A DNA stretch of 64,000 bases from the NCBI GenBank assembly GCA_947490975.1, contig CANLHV010000001.1, positions 1-64,000 of the forward strand. Reading direction: 5' to 3'. Of this stretch, positions 17,950-26,877 are shown one piece after another. The position numbers and the translations under genes are program-made. This DNA is from Acidimicrobiaceae bacterium (lineage in GTDB: Bacteria > Actinomycetota > Acidimicrobiia > Acidimicrobiales > Ilumatobacteraceae). Position 1 is the first letter of the stretch. Every line of letters begins with the position of its first letter. The notes beneath the pieces are model-generated. The model was not told where the DNA came from and made no database searches. It worked only from the letters and a program-made list of their open reading frames with translations.

Positions 17950-18606
17950 TTAGTGCTTGCCGAGTTTCAGCAAGTTTTCGGTCATCGTCCAACCGTGCAC
18001 GACTAGCGAGCCAGACTTCTTGGCTGACACGCTCTTAAAAAGTGCAGCAACGTCGGCTGGTGCTTTGCCCGGCTTCAGCGACTCAAAATCTATAAACCCA
18101 CTTTGACCGTTGCTCTTGATCGTAAAAGACTGCTCGTCATACGCCGATTCGCAACCGAAACGTCTGGCCAGGCGTCGACCCCAAGCCCGTTCTTCGCCAA
18201 CCGCACGATGATCTGGTCGCGGAATCAATTCTGTTAATGACTTGAAAGCCTCGAGCGCATCTACCGATACGAATCGTGACCCAACGACAACATCTTCGTC
18301 AGGGAAGGCCATCAGCGCGCGGTGATATGCCTCGCTCATCAAGCCCTTAAGAATTTGATCTCGCTTTGAAGTCCGTTTGACGCTCAGCATGCCCAGCAAA
18401 ACACACGGCGTGCCACCAATTCGCTCGAGAGTTGAAAACATGAAGCCGTGCAATTTGCCGTCGAGTTTTGCGCTGGCAAACAGCACCCAATCTTCTTTTG
18501 CTTTCGAGATCGCACCAATGCCGAATGAACCACCCATTGCGGCAAGGTCATCAAGGTCTGAATCAACTAACGCTGAGGCATCGATAGTTTTGACAACAAG
18601 CGGCAT
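17950..18606 (-). CDS. Uncharacterised protein, possibly GNAT-like
   Basis: A 218-residue soluble protein that I do not recognise with certainty. The order of segments, LDGKLHGFMFSTLERIGGTPCVLLGMLSV, a basic stretch KRTSKRDQILKGLMSEAYHRAL, and VVVGSRFVSVDALEAFKSL, resembles the strand-helix core of GNAT acetyltransferases, but a clear acetyl-CoA loop is not obvious. The C terminus (VVHGWTMTENLLKLGKH) is polar. Codon use is like its neighbours. It lies 10 bases upstream of the nitroreductase gene on the same strand, so the two may be co-transcribed. Confidence 0.6.
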   Translation of the reverse strand: MPLVVKTIDASALVDSDLDDLAAMGGSFGIGAISKAKEDWVLFASAKLDGKLHGFMFSTLERIGGTPCVLLGMLSVKRTSKRDQILKGLMSEAYHRALMAFPDEDVVVGSRFVSVDALEAFKSLTELIPRPDHRAVGEERAWGRRLARRFGCESAYDEQSFTIKSNGQSGFIDFESLKPGKAPADVAALFKSVSAKKSGSLVVHGWTMTENLLKLGKH

Positions 18607-18696
18607 AGCCCTTCTATTCTGCCAGCAAAACTGTCAATTTCCGATGGCTCAGTTAATTACTTTAGAAAACTCGTTATCAATTATCTAACGAGACAC

Positions 18697-21600
18697 TCAG
18701 CCGATGTAGACACTGTTGCCATACGACGCGCGCAGAGCACCAATAGCGCGGTCAATATCAACATTGAATTCGGGGGCCAAACGCAAACTCTTGCCGCCAG
18801 GCATATGTAATTGTACTGGCGTTTGCCCTCCGTGATCTTTTAGCAATTCTTGCAAGTTAAAAATGTCTTCTTGCGACAACGACCTACCCGTGAGTTCGAT
18901 GTGCAGACTCATATCGCTCGCCCGCATTGGCTCAACGATTTTTACTTCTTGTGCATTGAACGAAATTCGTGAGTCATCGCGCCTGTCAAGTCGGCCTCTT
19001 ACGGTGATGATTGTGTCTTCATCAATCAAGTGACCAAAACTTGCATACGTTTTTGGAAAAATATTGACCTCAACCGAGCCCTGCAGATCTTCAATCGTCA
19101 GTACCGCCATCTGGTCGCCTTTGCGAGTGAACTTTCGATTGACCACCGTGATAACCCCGCCGAGAGTCAGATAGGCGCCATCATTTTTTTCGTCAAGGTC
19201 AGCCAAAGAACATTCGACCTTGCGTCGCAACTGACCCTCGACGCCACGCAAAGGATGATCAGATACATATAAACCGAGCATTTCGCGCTCAATTTTGAGT
19301 TGCTCAGACTTTTCGTAATTTATGTTCGGTATCTCGATCTGCTCAGAGAAACTTGAATTCGAGTCAGAGCCTTGATCGAAAAGGCTCATCACTCCTTGAT
19401 CACGTTCGCGGCGTCGATTGAGAGTGTTCTCGATGATTGATTCGAACACCAAGAGCAACCCTTTGCGCGGATGACCCAAAGAGTCGAAAGCACCCGCCTT
19501 GATCAACGATTCAACGGTGCGTTTATTCAGCGTAGAAATCGGTGCGCGATCAACAAAATCGTAGAACGAAGTAAATGAACCATTTGCTCGTCGGTAGTCA
19601 ACGATCTGACTGACGACGGCCTCACCGACGTTGCGAATTGCTGAAAGCCCGAAACTGATCACACGGCTATCGCCCTCGACGACCGGCACGAAGTCGACCC
19701 CCGACGAATTTATGTCTGGGGTTTTGACAGTGATATTGCTGGCACGAGCATCGGCTAAGAAAATCGCGGCGCGGTCATAACTTGCCTTGACGCTTGTCAG
19801 CAGACACGAAAGATACTCGAACGGATAATTGGCTTTGAGAAACGCAGTTTGATAGGCAATGAACGCATACCCGTATGCGTGACTTTTGCCGAATGCGTAG
19901 TCGGCAAAGTTCTCGATCGAATCGAAAAGTGTCTCACCAAGTTCTTGACCATAACCACGATCAACACAACCTTTTTCGAAACTTGCACGTTGCTTCTTCA
20001 TGTCGGCTCGATTTTTTTTGCCGCAGGCTTTGCGTAAGTCATCAGCTTCTTCGAGGCTGTAGCCGGCGAACTTTTGGGCTACACGCATCATGCTCTCTTG
20101 ATAAATCATCAAACCTTGAGTATCACCCAGCAGATCTTGGGCATCTGGGTGAAATATTTTTGGCGTCTTTCGACCGTTCTTAAAGTCGGCATAGTCATTG
20201 TGCATGTTCGCACCCATCGGGCCTGGTCGATAGAGAGCAACGATTGCAGCTATGTCGTCGATTGTTGTCGGCACCATACTGCGAACCAACGCACGAATAT
20301 TGGTCGATTCAAGTTGAAATACGCCGATTGTGTCGCCACGACGCAACAGTTCGAATGTCTTTATGTCGTCAAATGGCGTCTTGTCGATGTCAAAATCGGG
20401 GTTACTTAATTCTTGAATCATCTTGTTCGCGTCTGTGATTACGTCAAGGTTGCGCAAGCCCAAGATATCCATCTTCAATAGACCGAGCTCTTCGACTGCG
20501 TGCATTTCGTATTGGGTAACAATCGGCGCAAGATCTGCATCTTGACCCGATTCGGCTTTTCGCTGAATCGGCAAGTATTCGGTCAATTTCTCTTTTGTAA
20601 TCACTACAGCTGCGGCATGAATACCGACGCTGCGTTTCAAACCCTCGAGACCTCGCGCAGTATCGACGACGGTTTTGACATCTGGATCGCTCTCATAGAG
20701 CGCTCTCAATTCTGCTGCAGCACGATAACCGTCAACATGCTGTTCGTTCTCTTCAAAGCAATATTTGAGTGGTGTGTCTCGCCCCATCACTACCGGTGGC
20801 ATCGACTTAGCGATCTTGTCGCCCAAGCCATAAGGAAACCCCAGCACTCGTGCCGCATCGCGCACGGCATTGCGGGCTTTGATCGTGCCGAAAGTGATGA
20901 TTTGAGCGACATGATCGCGACCGTACTTTTCAGACGCGTATCGAATCATTTCATCGCGATATCGCGAGTCGAAGTCCATGTCGATATCTGGCATCGATCG
21001 ACGTCCGGGGTTCAAGAATCGCTCGAACAACAAGTCGTACTTGATCGGATCAAGATCTGTAATTCGCAACGAATATGCAACAGCGCAGCCAGCGGCCGAA
21101 CCACGACCAGGGCCGACGCGAATTGATTTTTCGTGTGCATATCGCACTAAGTCCCAGACGATCAAAAAATAAGAACTGAAACCCATTGTCTTGATGGTCA
21201 ATAACTCGTATGCAACTCGCTCAACAACATCTGGTGCAAGCTTCTCGCCCCATCTTTGCTGGGCGCCGAGCCAAGTTAAATGCTCAAGGTATGCGTGATC
21301 GTCGGCGAAGCCCTCAGGAATCGGAAAGTTTGGCAGAACCGGAACATTGAATTGAATGTCAACTTTCGCCCGTTCGGCGATCCATAAAGTGTTATCGCAA
21401 GATGTTGGTTGCTCACGAAAAAGCCAACGCATCTCTTCGGCGGTCTTGAGATAGTGCTCATGACCTTCGAATTTGAGACGATTTGGGTCAGCAATCGTGC
21501 ATCCGGTTTGCACGCACAACAATGCGTCATGCGCTGAGCTGTCTTCGCGATGTGTGTAGTGACAGTCATTCGTTGCCAATAACGGTGCCCCAAGCTTTTT

Positions 21601-22224
21601 AGCAATCTCGATCAACTTTGGATTTGTTTCGATCTGCAATGGAATGCCGTGATCTTGTAGTTCGATGAAGAAATTATCTTTGCCAAAAATTTCTTGCAGT
21701 CGTGCAGCTGTCTTCAATGCCTCTTCGTCTTTGCCGTTCTTCAGCGCCTGCAAAACATGACCACCCAAGCAACCAGATGTAGCGATTAGACCAGCGCTGT
21801 ATTTTGTCAGTAACTCCCAGTCCATTCGCGGCTGATAGTAGTAACCCTCGAGAAACGCGAGACTCGCCAACTGAATCAGATTTTTGTATCCGACATTATT
21901 TTCAGCGAGAAGCGTCAAGTGATAGTAAAGTTTTTTGCCAGCTTCAGTGTCGCCACCACTGTCGTCGACTCGTCCCCGACGCGTCGGACGCTCGAACCGA
22001 GTTTCGTAGGCCATGTATGCCTCGGTGCCAATAATCGGCTTGATGCCACGCTTAGTGCACTCTTTATAAAAATCGATGACGCCATACATATTGCCGTGAT
22101 CGGTAATGCCTAGAGCCGTTTGACCATCTCCGACTGCACGATCGACAAGTTCGTCTAATCGTGATGCCCCATCGAGCATCGAAAACTCGGTGTGAACGTG
22201 AAGGTGGGTAAACGACTTACCCAT
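18697..22224 (-). CDS. dnaE: DNA polymerase III subunit alpha
   Basis: The replicative polymerase, 1175 residues from the ATG at 22224. It opens with a PHP domain (FTHLHVHTEFSMLDGASRL), then the Pol IIIα core with GPGRGSAAGCAVAY and the catalytic acidic pair in PDIDMDFDSRYRDEM, a helix-hairpin-helix region, and an OB fold near 1000 (MAVLTIEDLQGSVEVNIFP). The length is typical of DnaE1. The start ATG overlaps the bpa stop by one base (TGATG); a TTG one codon earlier also overlaps as TTGA. Tight coupling to bpa is notable. Confidence 0.98.
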   Translation of the reverse strand: MGKSFTHLHVHTEFSMLDGASRLDELVDRAVGDGQTALGITDHGNMYGVIDFYKECTKRGIKPIIGTEAYMAYETRFERPTRRGRVDDSGGDTEAGKKLYYHLTLLAENNVGYKNLIQLASLAFLEGYYYQPRMDWELLTKYSAGLIATSGCLGGHVLQALKNGKDEEALKTAARLQEIFGKDNFFIELQDHGIPLQIETNPKLIEIAKKLGAPLLATNDCHYTHREDSSAHDALLCVQTGCTIADPNRLKFEGHEHYLKTAEEMRWLFREQPTSCDNTLWIAERAKVDIQFNVPVLPNFPIPEGFADDHAYLEHLTWLGAQQRWGEKLAPDVVERVAYELLTIKTMGFSSYFLIVWDLVRYAHEKSIRVGPGRGSAAGCAVAYSLRITDLDPIKYDLLFERFLNPGRRSMPDIDMDFDSRYRDEMIRYASEKYGRDHVAQIITFGTIKARNAVRDAARVLGFPYGLGDKIAKSMPPVVMGRDTPLKYCFEENEQHVDGYRAAAELRALYESDPDVKTVVDTARGLEGLKRSVGIHAAAVVITKEKLTEYLPIQRKAESGQDADLAPIVTQYEMHAVEELGLLKMDILGLRNLDVITDANKMIQELSNPDFDIDKTPFDDIKTFELLRRGDTIGVFQLESTNIRALVRSMVPTTIDDIAAIVALYRPGPMGANMHNDYADFKNGRKTPKIFHPDAQDLLGDTQGLMIYQESMMRVAQKFAGYSLEEADDLRKACGKKNRADMKKQRASFEKGCVDRGYGQELGETLFDSIENFADYAFGKSHAYGYAFIAYQTAFLKANYPFEYLSCLLTSVKASYDRAAIFLADARASNITVKTPDINSSGVDFVPVVEGDSRVISFGLSAIRNVGEAVVSQIVDYRRANGSFTSFYDFVDRAPISTLNKRTVESLIKAGAFDSLGHPRKGLLLVFESIIENTLNRRRERDQGVMSLFDQGSDSNSSFSEQIEIPNINYEKSEQLKIEREMLGLYVSDHPLRGVEGQLRRKVECSLADLDEKNDGAYLTLGGVITVVNRKFTRKGDQMAVLTIEDLQGSVEVNIFPKTYASFGHLIDEDTIITVRGRLDRRDDSRISFNAQEVKIVEPMRASDMSLHIELTGRSLSQEDIFNLQELLKDHGGQTPVQLHMPGGKSLRLAPEFNVDIDRAIGALRASYGNSVYIG

Positions 22225-22703
22225 CAAAGGTAAGTTCCTGGACGTTCCCCTGGCTGAGCATTCGGAGCCTGACCTGATTGAATTTGCCGCTGCTCGACTT
22301 GCTGTCGCATTGAAAGCTGTTGCGCAAACATCGTGGCTTGAATGCCATGGAAGAGGCCTTCGAGCCAGCCGACCAGCTGTGCTTTAGCCACACGCAACTC
22401 AGCATCAGATGGCACTTCACCATCGTTAAACGGCAAAGCCAACATTCGCAGTTCTTCTTGCAAGTCTGGCGAAAGAGCCTCGGCAAGTTCAACTATCGAC
22501 CGCTCGTAGATCTCTGCCAAACGTTCGCGCGACGGTATATCGAGAGTCATCGAGTGAACTTCGTCGAGCAGTTGCTTGATCATCGAACCAATACGCATAA
22601 CTTTTGCCGGCGCGGTAACGGTTTCGAGCGTAGTTTCGCTCTGCTCTTCGACAATCTCGGCTGGTTGGTTTAGTTCGGCTGGCTTATCTTCAGGTTTTTT
22701 CAT
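22224..22703 (-). CDS. bpa: Bacterial proteasome activator Bpa (DUF2587)
   Basis: An ATP-independent ring that opens the 20S proteasome of Actinobacteria. The 159-residue protein carries the family core almost word for word with mycobacterial Bpa: PAKVMRIGSMIKQLLDEV, LPFNDGEVPSDAELRVAKAQ and LVGWLEGLFHGIQATMFAQQ. The C terminus PGTYL keeps the Tyr-Leu end used to dock into proteasome pockets (GQYL in mycobacteria). The N terminus (1-30) is acidic and disordered. It implies that 20S proteasome genes exist elsewhere in this genome. It is translated just ahead of dnaE. Confidence 0.93.
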   Translation of the reverse strand: MKKPEDKPAELNQPAEIVEEQSETTLETVTAPAKVMRIGSMIKQLLDEVHSMTLDIPSRERLAEIYERSIVELAEALSPDLQEELRMLALPFNDGEVPSDAELRVAKAQLVGWLEGLFHGIQATMFAQQLSMRQQVEQRQIQSGQAPNAQPGERPGTYL

Positions 22704-22721
22704 GGTGGGTCGCCAAACTTA

Positions 22722-23843
22722 TCACTGAACTGCTGTTGCGAGCAACGGTACATCTAGTTCATCATCGGTCAAAGCCCCATGTCGACACTGCAATATAAAC
22801 GGGCCAGTATCGGCTGCATCATCAAAACTAATTGGCTCTCTCGGTACAAGCACAACATCACCCAGACGTTTGCGTGTTGCCGAACCCAGTCGGGGCCCAA
22901 GCCAGTTTTCATCGATTACTTGTTCTTTACTGGCAACCCACGCGACATCAGAATGGTGCGCGATTGCGCGGGCCAATAGTTCGACTTGAACTCCATCGCG
23001 AGCGTGCAGCCACCTGAAACGACCTTCACCAGACTGATATGCAACCATCGCCATCACCTCAGGATGTGGTGGCATTGTGTTTGTGCCGACCATTACTTGA
23101 CCATGATCAGCTGTAACAATCAAAACAGCACCAGGAGTCAGAGCGTCTTGAATTTTTCTGACTATGCCGTCAGCACTAGCCAACTCTGCTTCATAAAAAC
23201 TGCCAAAGCCTCGTTCATGGGCAATCTTGTCAACACCGTCGTAGTAGGCATAGATGAATTTTTCGCCACTTCGCAGAAGTTGCCCAACTTCGACCGCGAT
23301 GCTTGATGCTGCCCGCCAACCTCGAGCGCGAACACCACGAAGGTGAGCCTCGGTGAAAGCCGAGCCCTCGAGCTCTGCCTTGCTAAGTACCGGCACACTG
23401 GCCCCCATGAACGGTGGGCACGGCTGAATCAAATCAGGTGGATACATATTTCGCAGATCGCCCTTTTCGTCGCCCCACTTGAGCATTTGCATTACGCGAG
23501 CACCCATGTCGATGCGATATCCCACCAAACCATGTTCGGCTGGAGCGAGACCTGTCGTTATCGAGGTAAGTGCGCTAACAGTTGTTGTTGGTGCGACTGT
23601 AGTAATCGACGAACCCTGCATGGCAGCAAGTGTCGGACAGTGCACAAGATTTTTTTGAAGTTGGTGCCAGCCAAGACCATCGATGACGAGAAGCACAACT
23701 TGTCGCGCACCTTTGACACAACTCGGCATCCAATCTGGAATCTCTCTTGTGCCTTGCGGACCAAGCAAAGCCGGAATGATGCCCGTTATGCAACCATCTT
23801 TATAGTCAGGAAGTCGCGGACCGGTTGTAGTTGGAGTCGCCAT
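22722..23843 (-). CDS. Alkaline phosphatase superfamily phosphodiesterase / nucleotide pyrophosphatase
   Basis: A 373-residue metal hydrolase. VVLLVIDGLGWHQLQ holds the first metal-binding Asp, the Thr nucleophile is in TTVAPTTTVSALTSITTG, and AEHGLVGYR and TADHGQVMVGTN give further metal ligands. This is the actinobacterial type I phosphodiesterase/nucleotide pyrophosphatase family. No signal peptide is seen, so it is probably cytoplasmic. The ATG is supported by AGGGGG 6 bases upstream, unlike the divergent Rrf2 gene. It is followed by bpa after 18 bases. The substrate is not known. Confidence 0.87.
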   Translation of the reverse strand: MATPTTTGPRLPDYKDGCITGIIPALLGPQGTREIPDWMPSCVKGARQVVLLVIDGLGWHQLQKNLVHCPTLAAMQGSSITTVAPTTTVSALTSITTGLAPAEHGLVGYRIDMGARVMQMLKWGDEKGDLRNMYPPDLIQPCPPFMGASVPVLSKAELEGSAFTEAHLRGVRARGWRAASSIAVEVGQLLRSGEKFIYAYYDGVDKIAHERGFGSFYEAELASADGIVRKIQDALTPGAVLIVTADHGQVMVGTNTMPPHPEVMAMVAYQSGEGRFRWLHARDGVQVELLARAIAHHSDVAWVASKEQVIDENWLGPRLGSATRKRLGDVVLVPREPISFDDAADTGPFILQCRHGALTDDELDVPLLATAVQ

Positions 23844-23937
23844 GTTGTGCCCCCTGAGAGTAGTTCAGGCTTGTTCGTCTGAGCACGCAATTCTTCGGCG
23901 AAAACAGCCAGGTAAAAGTCACATAAACGCGTGTCAT

Positions 23938-23943
23938 TAGTAT
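23938..23943 (+). promoter_or_regulatory. Putative -10 element of the Rrf2 gene, leaderless
   Basis: TAGTAT lies 6 bases before the GTG at 23950. No Shine-Dalgarno is present. Rrf2 proteins often bind their own promoter; no clear dyad is seen here. Confidence 0.45.
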
Positions 23944-23949
23944 AAAGAT

Positions 23950-24396
23950 GTGAGAATTTCTACCCGAGGCGACTACGCCTGCCGTGCGTTGCTCTCGTTG
24001 GTTTTGCACGCCAAAGAAGACGGGCCAACCTCGGTTCGAGATATCGCCGAACGCACCGCTCTGCCTCAACCTTATTTAGAGCAAATTCTTTTAGCTCTAA
24101 AAGGTGCCGGTTTGGTCAAGTCGAAACGCGGTGTCGGCGGCGGATACATTTTGGCCAAGGCTGCCGGAGATATTCGCATCTCAGAAATTATTTCTGCGGT
24201 TGACGGACCAATAACAGTCGGCGACTTCGGCGAACCACACAAAGACGGTGCGTGCGATCATGACGGCCAATGCGTTTTGCTAGCCGTCTGGAACTTAGCC
24301 AGCGAACACATGCGCGAGCACTTAGCCAAATACACACTCGAAGAAATCGCTGCAATCTCAAACGGCGAAGCGGCTTGGCCTTCGCCAAAAAAGTAA
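23950..24396 (+). CDS. Rrf2 family transcriptional regulator
   Basis: A 148-residue winged-helix regulator. MRISTRGDYACRALLSL and the recognition region LPQPYLEQILLALKGAGLVKSKRGVGGGY match IscR, NsrR and CymR. In Fe-S members three Cys sit between the dimer helix and the end; here only two are seen in this region, Cys102 and Cys108 in ACDHDGQC, with the C-x5-C spacing of the last two IscR ligands. The first ligand position is Pro96. His97, His104 or Cys11 could fill in. Targets are unknown; the divergent phosphodiesterase-bpa-dnaE unit is a candidate. The stop abuts the rluD stop. Confidence 0.92.
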   Translation: MRISTRGDYACRALLSLVLHAKEDGPTSVRDIAERTALPQPYLEQILLALKGAGLVKSKRGVGGGYILAKAAGDIRISEIISAVDGPITVGDFGEPHKDGACDHDGQCVLLAVWNLASEHMREHLAKYTLEEIAAISNGEAAWPSPKK

Positions 24397-25365
24397 CTAG
24401 TCGACGCGCTGCGAACACTTCGCCAAGACAGAGGCGAAGTCTTGAGGTAACTCAGTTGCAAACTTCATTTCTTGACCTGAGACAGGATGCTTGAAGTTCA
24501 GGCTCGTGGCATGCAACATCGGACGCGGCGACGACAACACGCTGCGCGCCCCACCATAAACAACATCGCCGACAACACTGTGGCCGAGAGTCGCAAGATG
24601 TACTCGAATCTGATGGGTGCGACCAGTTTCGAGTCCGCACTCGATCAATGAACAATCAACGGGAATATTAAAAGCTTGTCGCACTTCATAAGTCGTGCGT
24701 GCAACTTTTCCGTCACTTAACACCGCCATTTTTGTCGGATCACGTTGATCTCTACCAAGCGGAGCATCAATCACACCCGAGGCCGCACTCATGTGGCCCC
24801 ACACCAAAGCTAAGTATCGGCGTGTCACCAGACGACGTGAGAGTGAATCAACTAAAGACTCGTAGGCACGAGAAGTTCTAGCCATCATCATCAAACCAGT
24901 GGTGCCCGCATCTAGGCGATGTACGACACCTGGGCGAAATGGGTCGCCAACATTTGCGATGTCTGGATATTTCGCCAAAATTGCATTCACTAGCGTGCCC
25001 GTCGGATTGCCAGCGCCAGGGTGCACAACAATGCCGGCATGTTTGTTGATTACGAGAATGTCGGTGTCTTCATAAACAATTTCGACATCGATATTTGGCT
25101 CAGCCATTGGCAATTGTTTTTTTGGCAGCAATGCAAGTTCAACTTTTAGATGTTGACCCTCAGTTGCTTTTATCTTTCCGGCTTTGACTGCGACACCATC
25201 CAAGATGACAGCACCAGCCTCAATGAGTGAGGCGGCTGCAGCTCGCGGAATATCTGCTACGAGCGAAACGATTCGATCGACTCTTTGACCAGCGAGCGCC
25301 GCAGGCACAAACTCATCGATCACTCGCCTGTCTGACTCGTCGTTGGCGAATTTGTCTTGACTCAT
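24397..25365 (-). CDS. rluD: RluA/RluD family 23S rRNA pseudouridine synthase
   Basis: A 322-residue enzyme that isomerises uridines, most likely in helix 69 of 23S rRNA. An S4 RNA-binding domain occupies about 20-85. The catalytic Asp is in VVHRLDAGTTGLMMMA, and the later blocks ETGRTHQIRVHLATLGHSVVGD are typical. The start overlaps the lspA stop by 4 bases (ATGA). lspA-rluD pairs after ileS are a standing actinobacterial arrangement, which supports rluD over other RluA paralogues. Confidence 0.93.
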   Translation of the reverse strand: MSQDKFANDESDRRVIDEFVPAALAGQRVDRIVSLVADIPRAAAASLIEAGAVILDGVAVKAGKIKATEGQHLKVELALLPKKQLPMAEPNIDVEIVYEDTDILVINKHAGIVVHPGAGNPTGTLVNAILAKYPDIANVGDPFRPGVVHRLDAGTTGLMMMARTSRAYESLVDSLSRRLVTRRYLALVWGHMSAASGVIDAPLGRDQRDPTKMAVLSDGKVARTTYEVRQAFNIPVDCSLIECGLETGRTHQIRVHLATLGHSVVGDVVYGGARSVLSSPRPMLHATSLNFKHPVSGQEMKFATELPQDFASVLAKCSQRVD

Positions 25366-25850
25366 GACTGTAACTTTGTGCGCGAAGCAACAACAGACGA
25401 AGTAATCAACATTGCAGCCCCAAGCGTGACAGCCGAATCAGCGATGTTGAACACCGGAAACCACTGCAAGTCAATAAAGTCGATAACCGAACCGGCAAGC
25501 CACTTTTCGCCGCGAAACAATCGATCAACGACGTTTCCGAGAGCGCCACCAATCAACATCGCAGTGCCAACTATCGACAAATTAGTAGATGCTTTTTTCA
25601 AGCTCAACCAAAGCCACACCGCGACGCCGATTGCCAACAAACCAATCAGTCGCCCCAACCCCTGACCCTGCGAAAACGCCATGCCAGAGTTGAATACCAA
25701 GTTAAACCGCAATGTCCAGAAAAGATCGATTGTTCGACCATCACTCAACGAATTAAGCGCCCAATTCTTGGTCGCCTGATCGGCAATAACTACCGCAACA
25801 ATAATTAGCTTGGGCGTTTGGCCAGTCGATCTAGTAAGAACCAATGCCAC
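25362..25850 (-). CDS. lspA: Lipoprotein signal peptidase (signal peptidase II)
   Basis: LspA cuts the signal peptide from prolipoproteins in the membrane. Four hydrophobic segments are seen in 162 residues, with the catalytic aspartates at Asp109 (GGALGNVVDRL) and Asp138 (FNIADSAV), and the conserved RFNLVFNSGMAF. The start overlaps the end of the TraR/DksA-like gene by 20 bases. Substrates in this window include the DUF3048 lipoprotein. Confidence 0.96.
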   Translation of the reverse strand: MALVLTRSTGQTPKLIIVAVVIADQATKNWALNSLSDGRTIDLFWTLRFNLVFNSGMAFSQGQGLGRLIGLLAIGVAVWLWLSLKKASTNLSIVGTAMLIGGALGNVVDRLFRGEKWLAGSVIDFIDLQWFPVFNIADSAVTLGAAMLITSSVVASRTKLQS

Positions 25851-26835
25851 CTGCGCGCTCGATTACTAATTCTGTTGTCCACGGAATCGCCTTTAAGCGC
25901 TCACGCGGAATTGGCAAACCCGACCGAGATGAATAACCGTAGTCACCTGTTTCAAGTCGCTTGAGTGCCTCATCGATTTCTTCGACTGTTTGTCGCGCCG
26001 ATGCAGAAAGAGTCAGATCGCGCTCACGCTCGACGACCATCGTGTCGCCCTCGCCGCCCTCGTCATCGAATTGAACGTCACCCATCTCTGAGTTTTCGAC
26101 AATCGCATTCGCTTCGCTTTCGAGTTGATCTGCTTGTCCGAGCAGATTGCGCCGCTCAACTATCAATAGTTCGCGTTGTGACATCAAAAACTCAATGTTG
26201 AATTCTTTGGTCGGTGTGATGCCATCTTGCATTACACCTTTAATAATTGGTGGCTTCGGCGGAGCAACTGGCTTGCGGTTTGCTTCAATCTCAGCCAAAC
26301 GAGCAGCCTCACGTGCTGCAAGCTTTGCGGCCTTTGCGGCTTCGCGAGCCTGCTTTTCTTCTTGACGCTGTTTCTCTTTGGCGACTTTCAACGCCAACCG
26401 CTCGGCTTGCTGTTGGGCTTTGAGTTTTGCGCGTTCTTTGGCTAGGCGCTGTGCTTCTTTTTGCTTCTCTTTTTGCAGACGCTTGCGCTCGGCCAACGCT
26501 TTTCGCGTTTCGAGATCTTTTTGCTTCTTTGCTGCCTTGATCTGAGCAAGCTTCTTCTTTAATTCAAGCTTCTTTTTGAGTTCAAGTTTCTTCTTCAACT
26601 CGAGCTTTTTCTTGAGTTCGAGTTTCTTTTTGAGTTCAAGTTTCTTCTTCAACTCGAGTTTCTTCTTGATTTCAAACTTCTTCTTGAGTTCAAGCTTCTT
26701 TTTCAGAGCCAGTTTCTTCTGCATCTCAAGCTTTTTGCGCAGAGCAAGCTTCTTTTTAAGCTCTGCTTTCTTGCGCGCCGCAACTTTCTTTTTAGCCATT
26801 GCCTGCTTTTTCTGCTTAGCAGTTGCCATTGTCAC
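25831..26835 (-). CDS. TraR/DksA-like protein with Lys-rich hexad-repeat N terminus and no zinc cysteines
   Basis: A 334-residue protein in three parts. Residues 1-100 are extremely Lys-rich; 26-97 form twelve six-residue units of the form LKKKLE. Residues 100-195 are charged helices (Arg/Lys/Glu/Ala). Residues 210-334 look like the TraR/DksA fold: a long helical pair, DLTLSASARQTVEEIDEALKRLETGDYG, then SGLPIPRERLKAIPWTTELV, the end of the zinc-finger module. All four zinc Cys are replaced (SSRS and TTELVIE where CxxC pairs belong). In Streptomyces a TraR/DksA gene sits at the same place between ileS and lspA. It may bind RNA polymerase, with the tail binding nucleic acid; that is inference. 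Confidence 0.8.
   Translation of the reverse strand: MTMATAKQKKQAMAKKKVAARKKAELKKKLALRKKLEMQKKLALKKKLELKKKFEIKKKLELKKKLELKKKLELKKKLELKKKLELKKKLELKKKLAQIKAAKKQKDLETRKALAERKRLQKEKQKEAQRLAKERAKLKAQQQAERLALKVAKEKQRQEEKQAREAAKAAKLAAREAARLAEIEANRKPVAPPKPPIIKGVMQDGITPTKEFNIEFLMSQRELLIVERRNLLGQADQLESEANAIVENSEMGDVQFDDEGGEGDTMVVERERDLTLSASARQTVEEIDEALKRLETGDYGYSSRSGLPIPRERLKAIPWTTELVIERAGGIGSY
26545..26760 (-). repeat. 18-base coding repeat, twelve units
   Basis: The region encodes twelve hexads (LKKKLE and close variants) inside the TraR/DksA-like gene. Units differ mostly by synonymous bases, AAG/AAA and CTC/CTT. A longer identical stretch, TTCTTCTTCAACTCGAG on the plus strand, recurs 54 bases (three units) apart, which suggests block duplication. 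Confidence 0.9.
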
Positions 26836-26877
26836 CTCTCAAGTGGTTCTTGTTTAGAACCTACTTATATGATCGCG

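Noticed and set aside
20500..21126. A 208-residue plus-strand open frame inside dnaE
   Set aside because: It is antisense to a fully conserved polymerase core and shows no family motif.
26576..26857. A plus-strand 93-residue Phe/Ser-rich frame
   Set aside because: It is the antisense reading of the Lys/Leu hexad repeat and not a real membrane protein.
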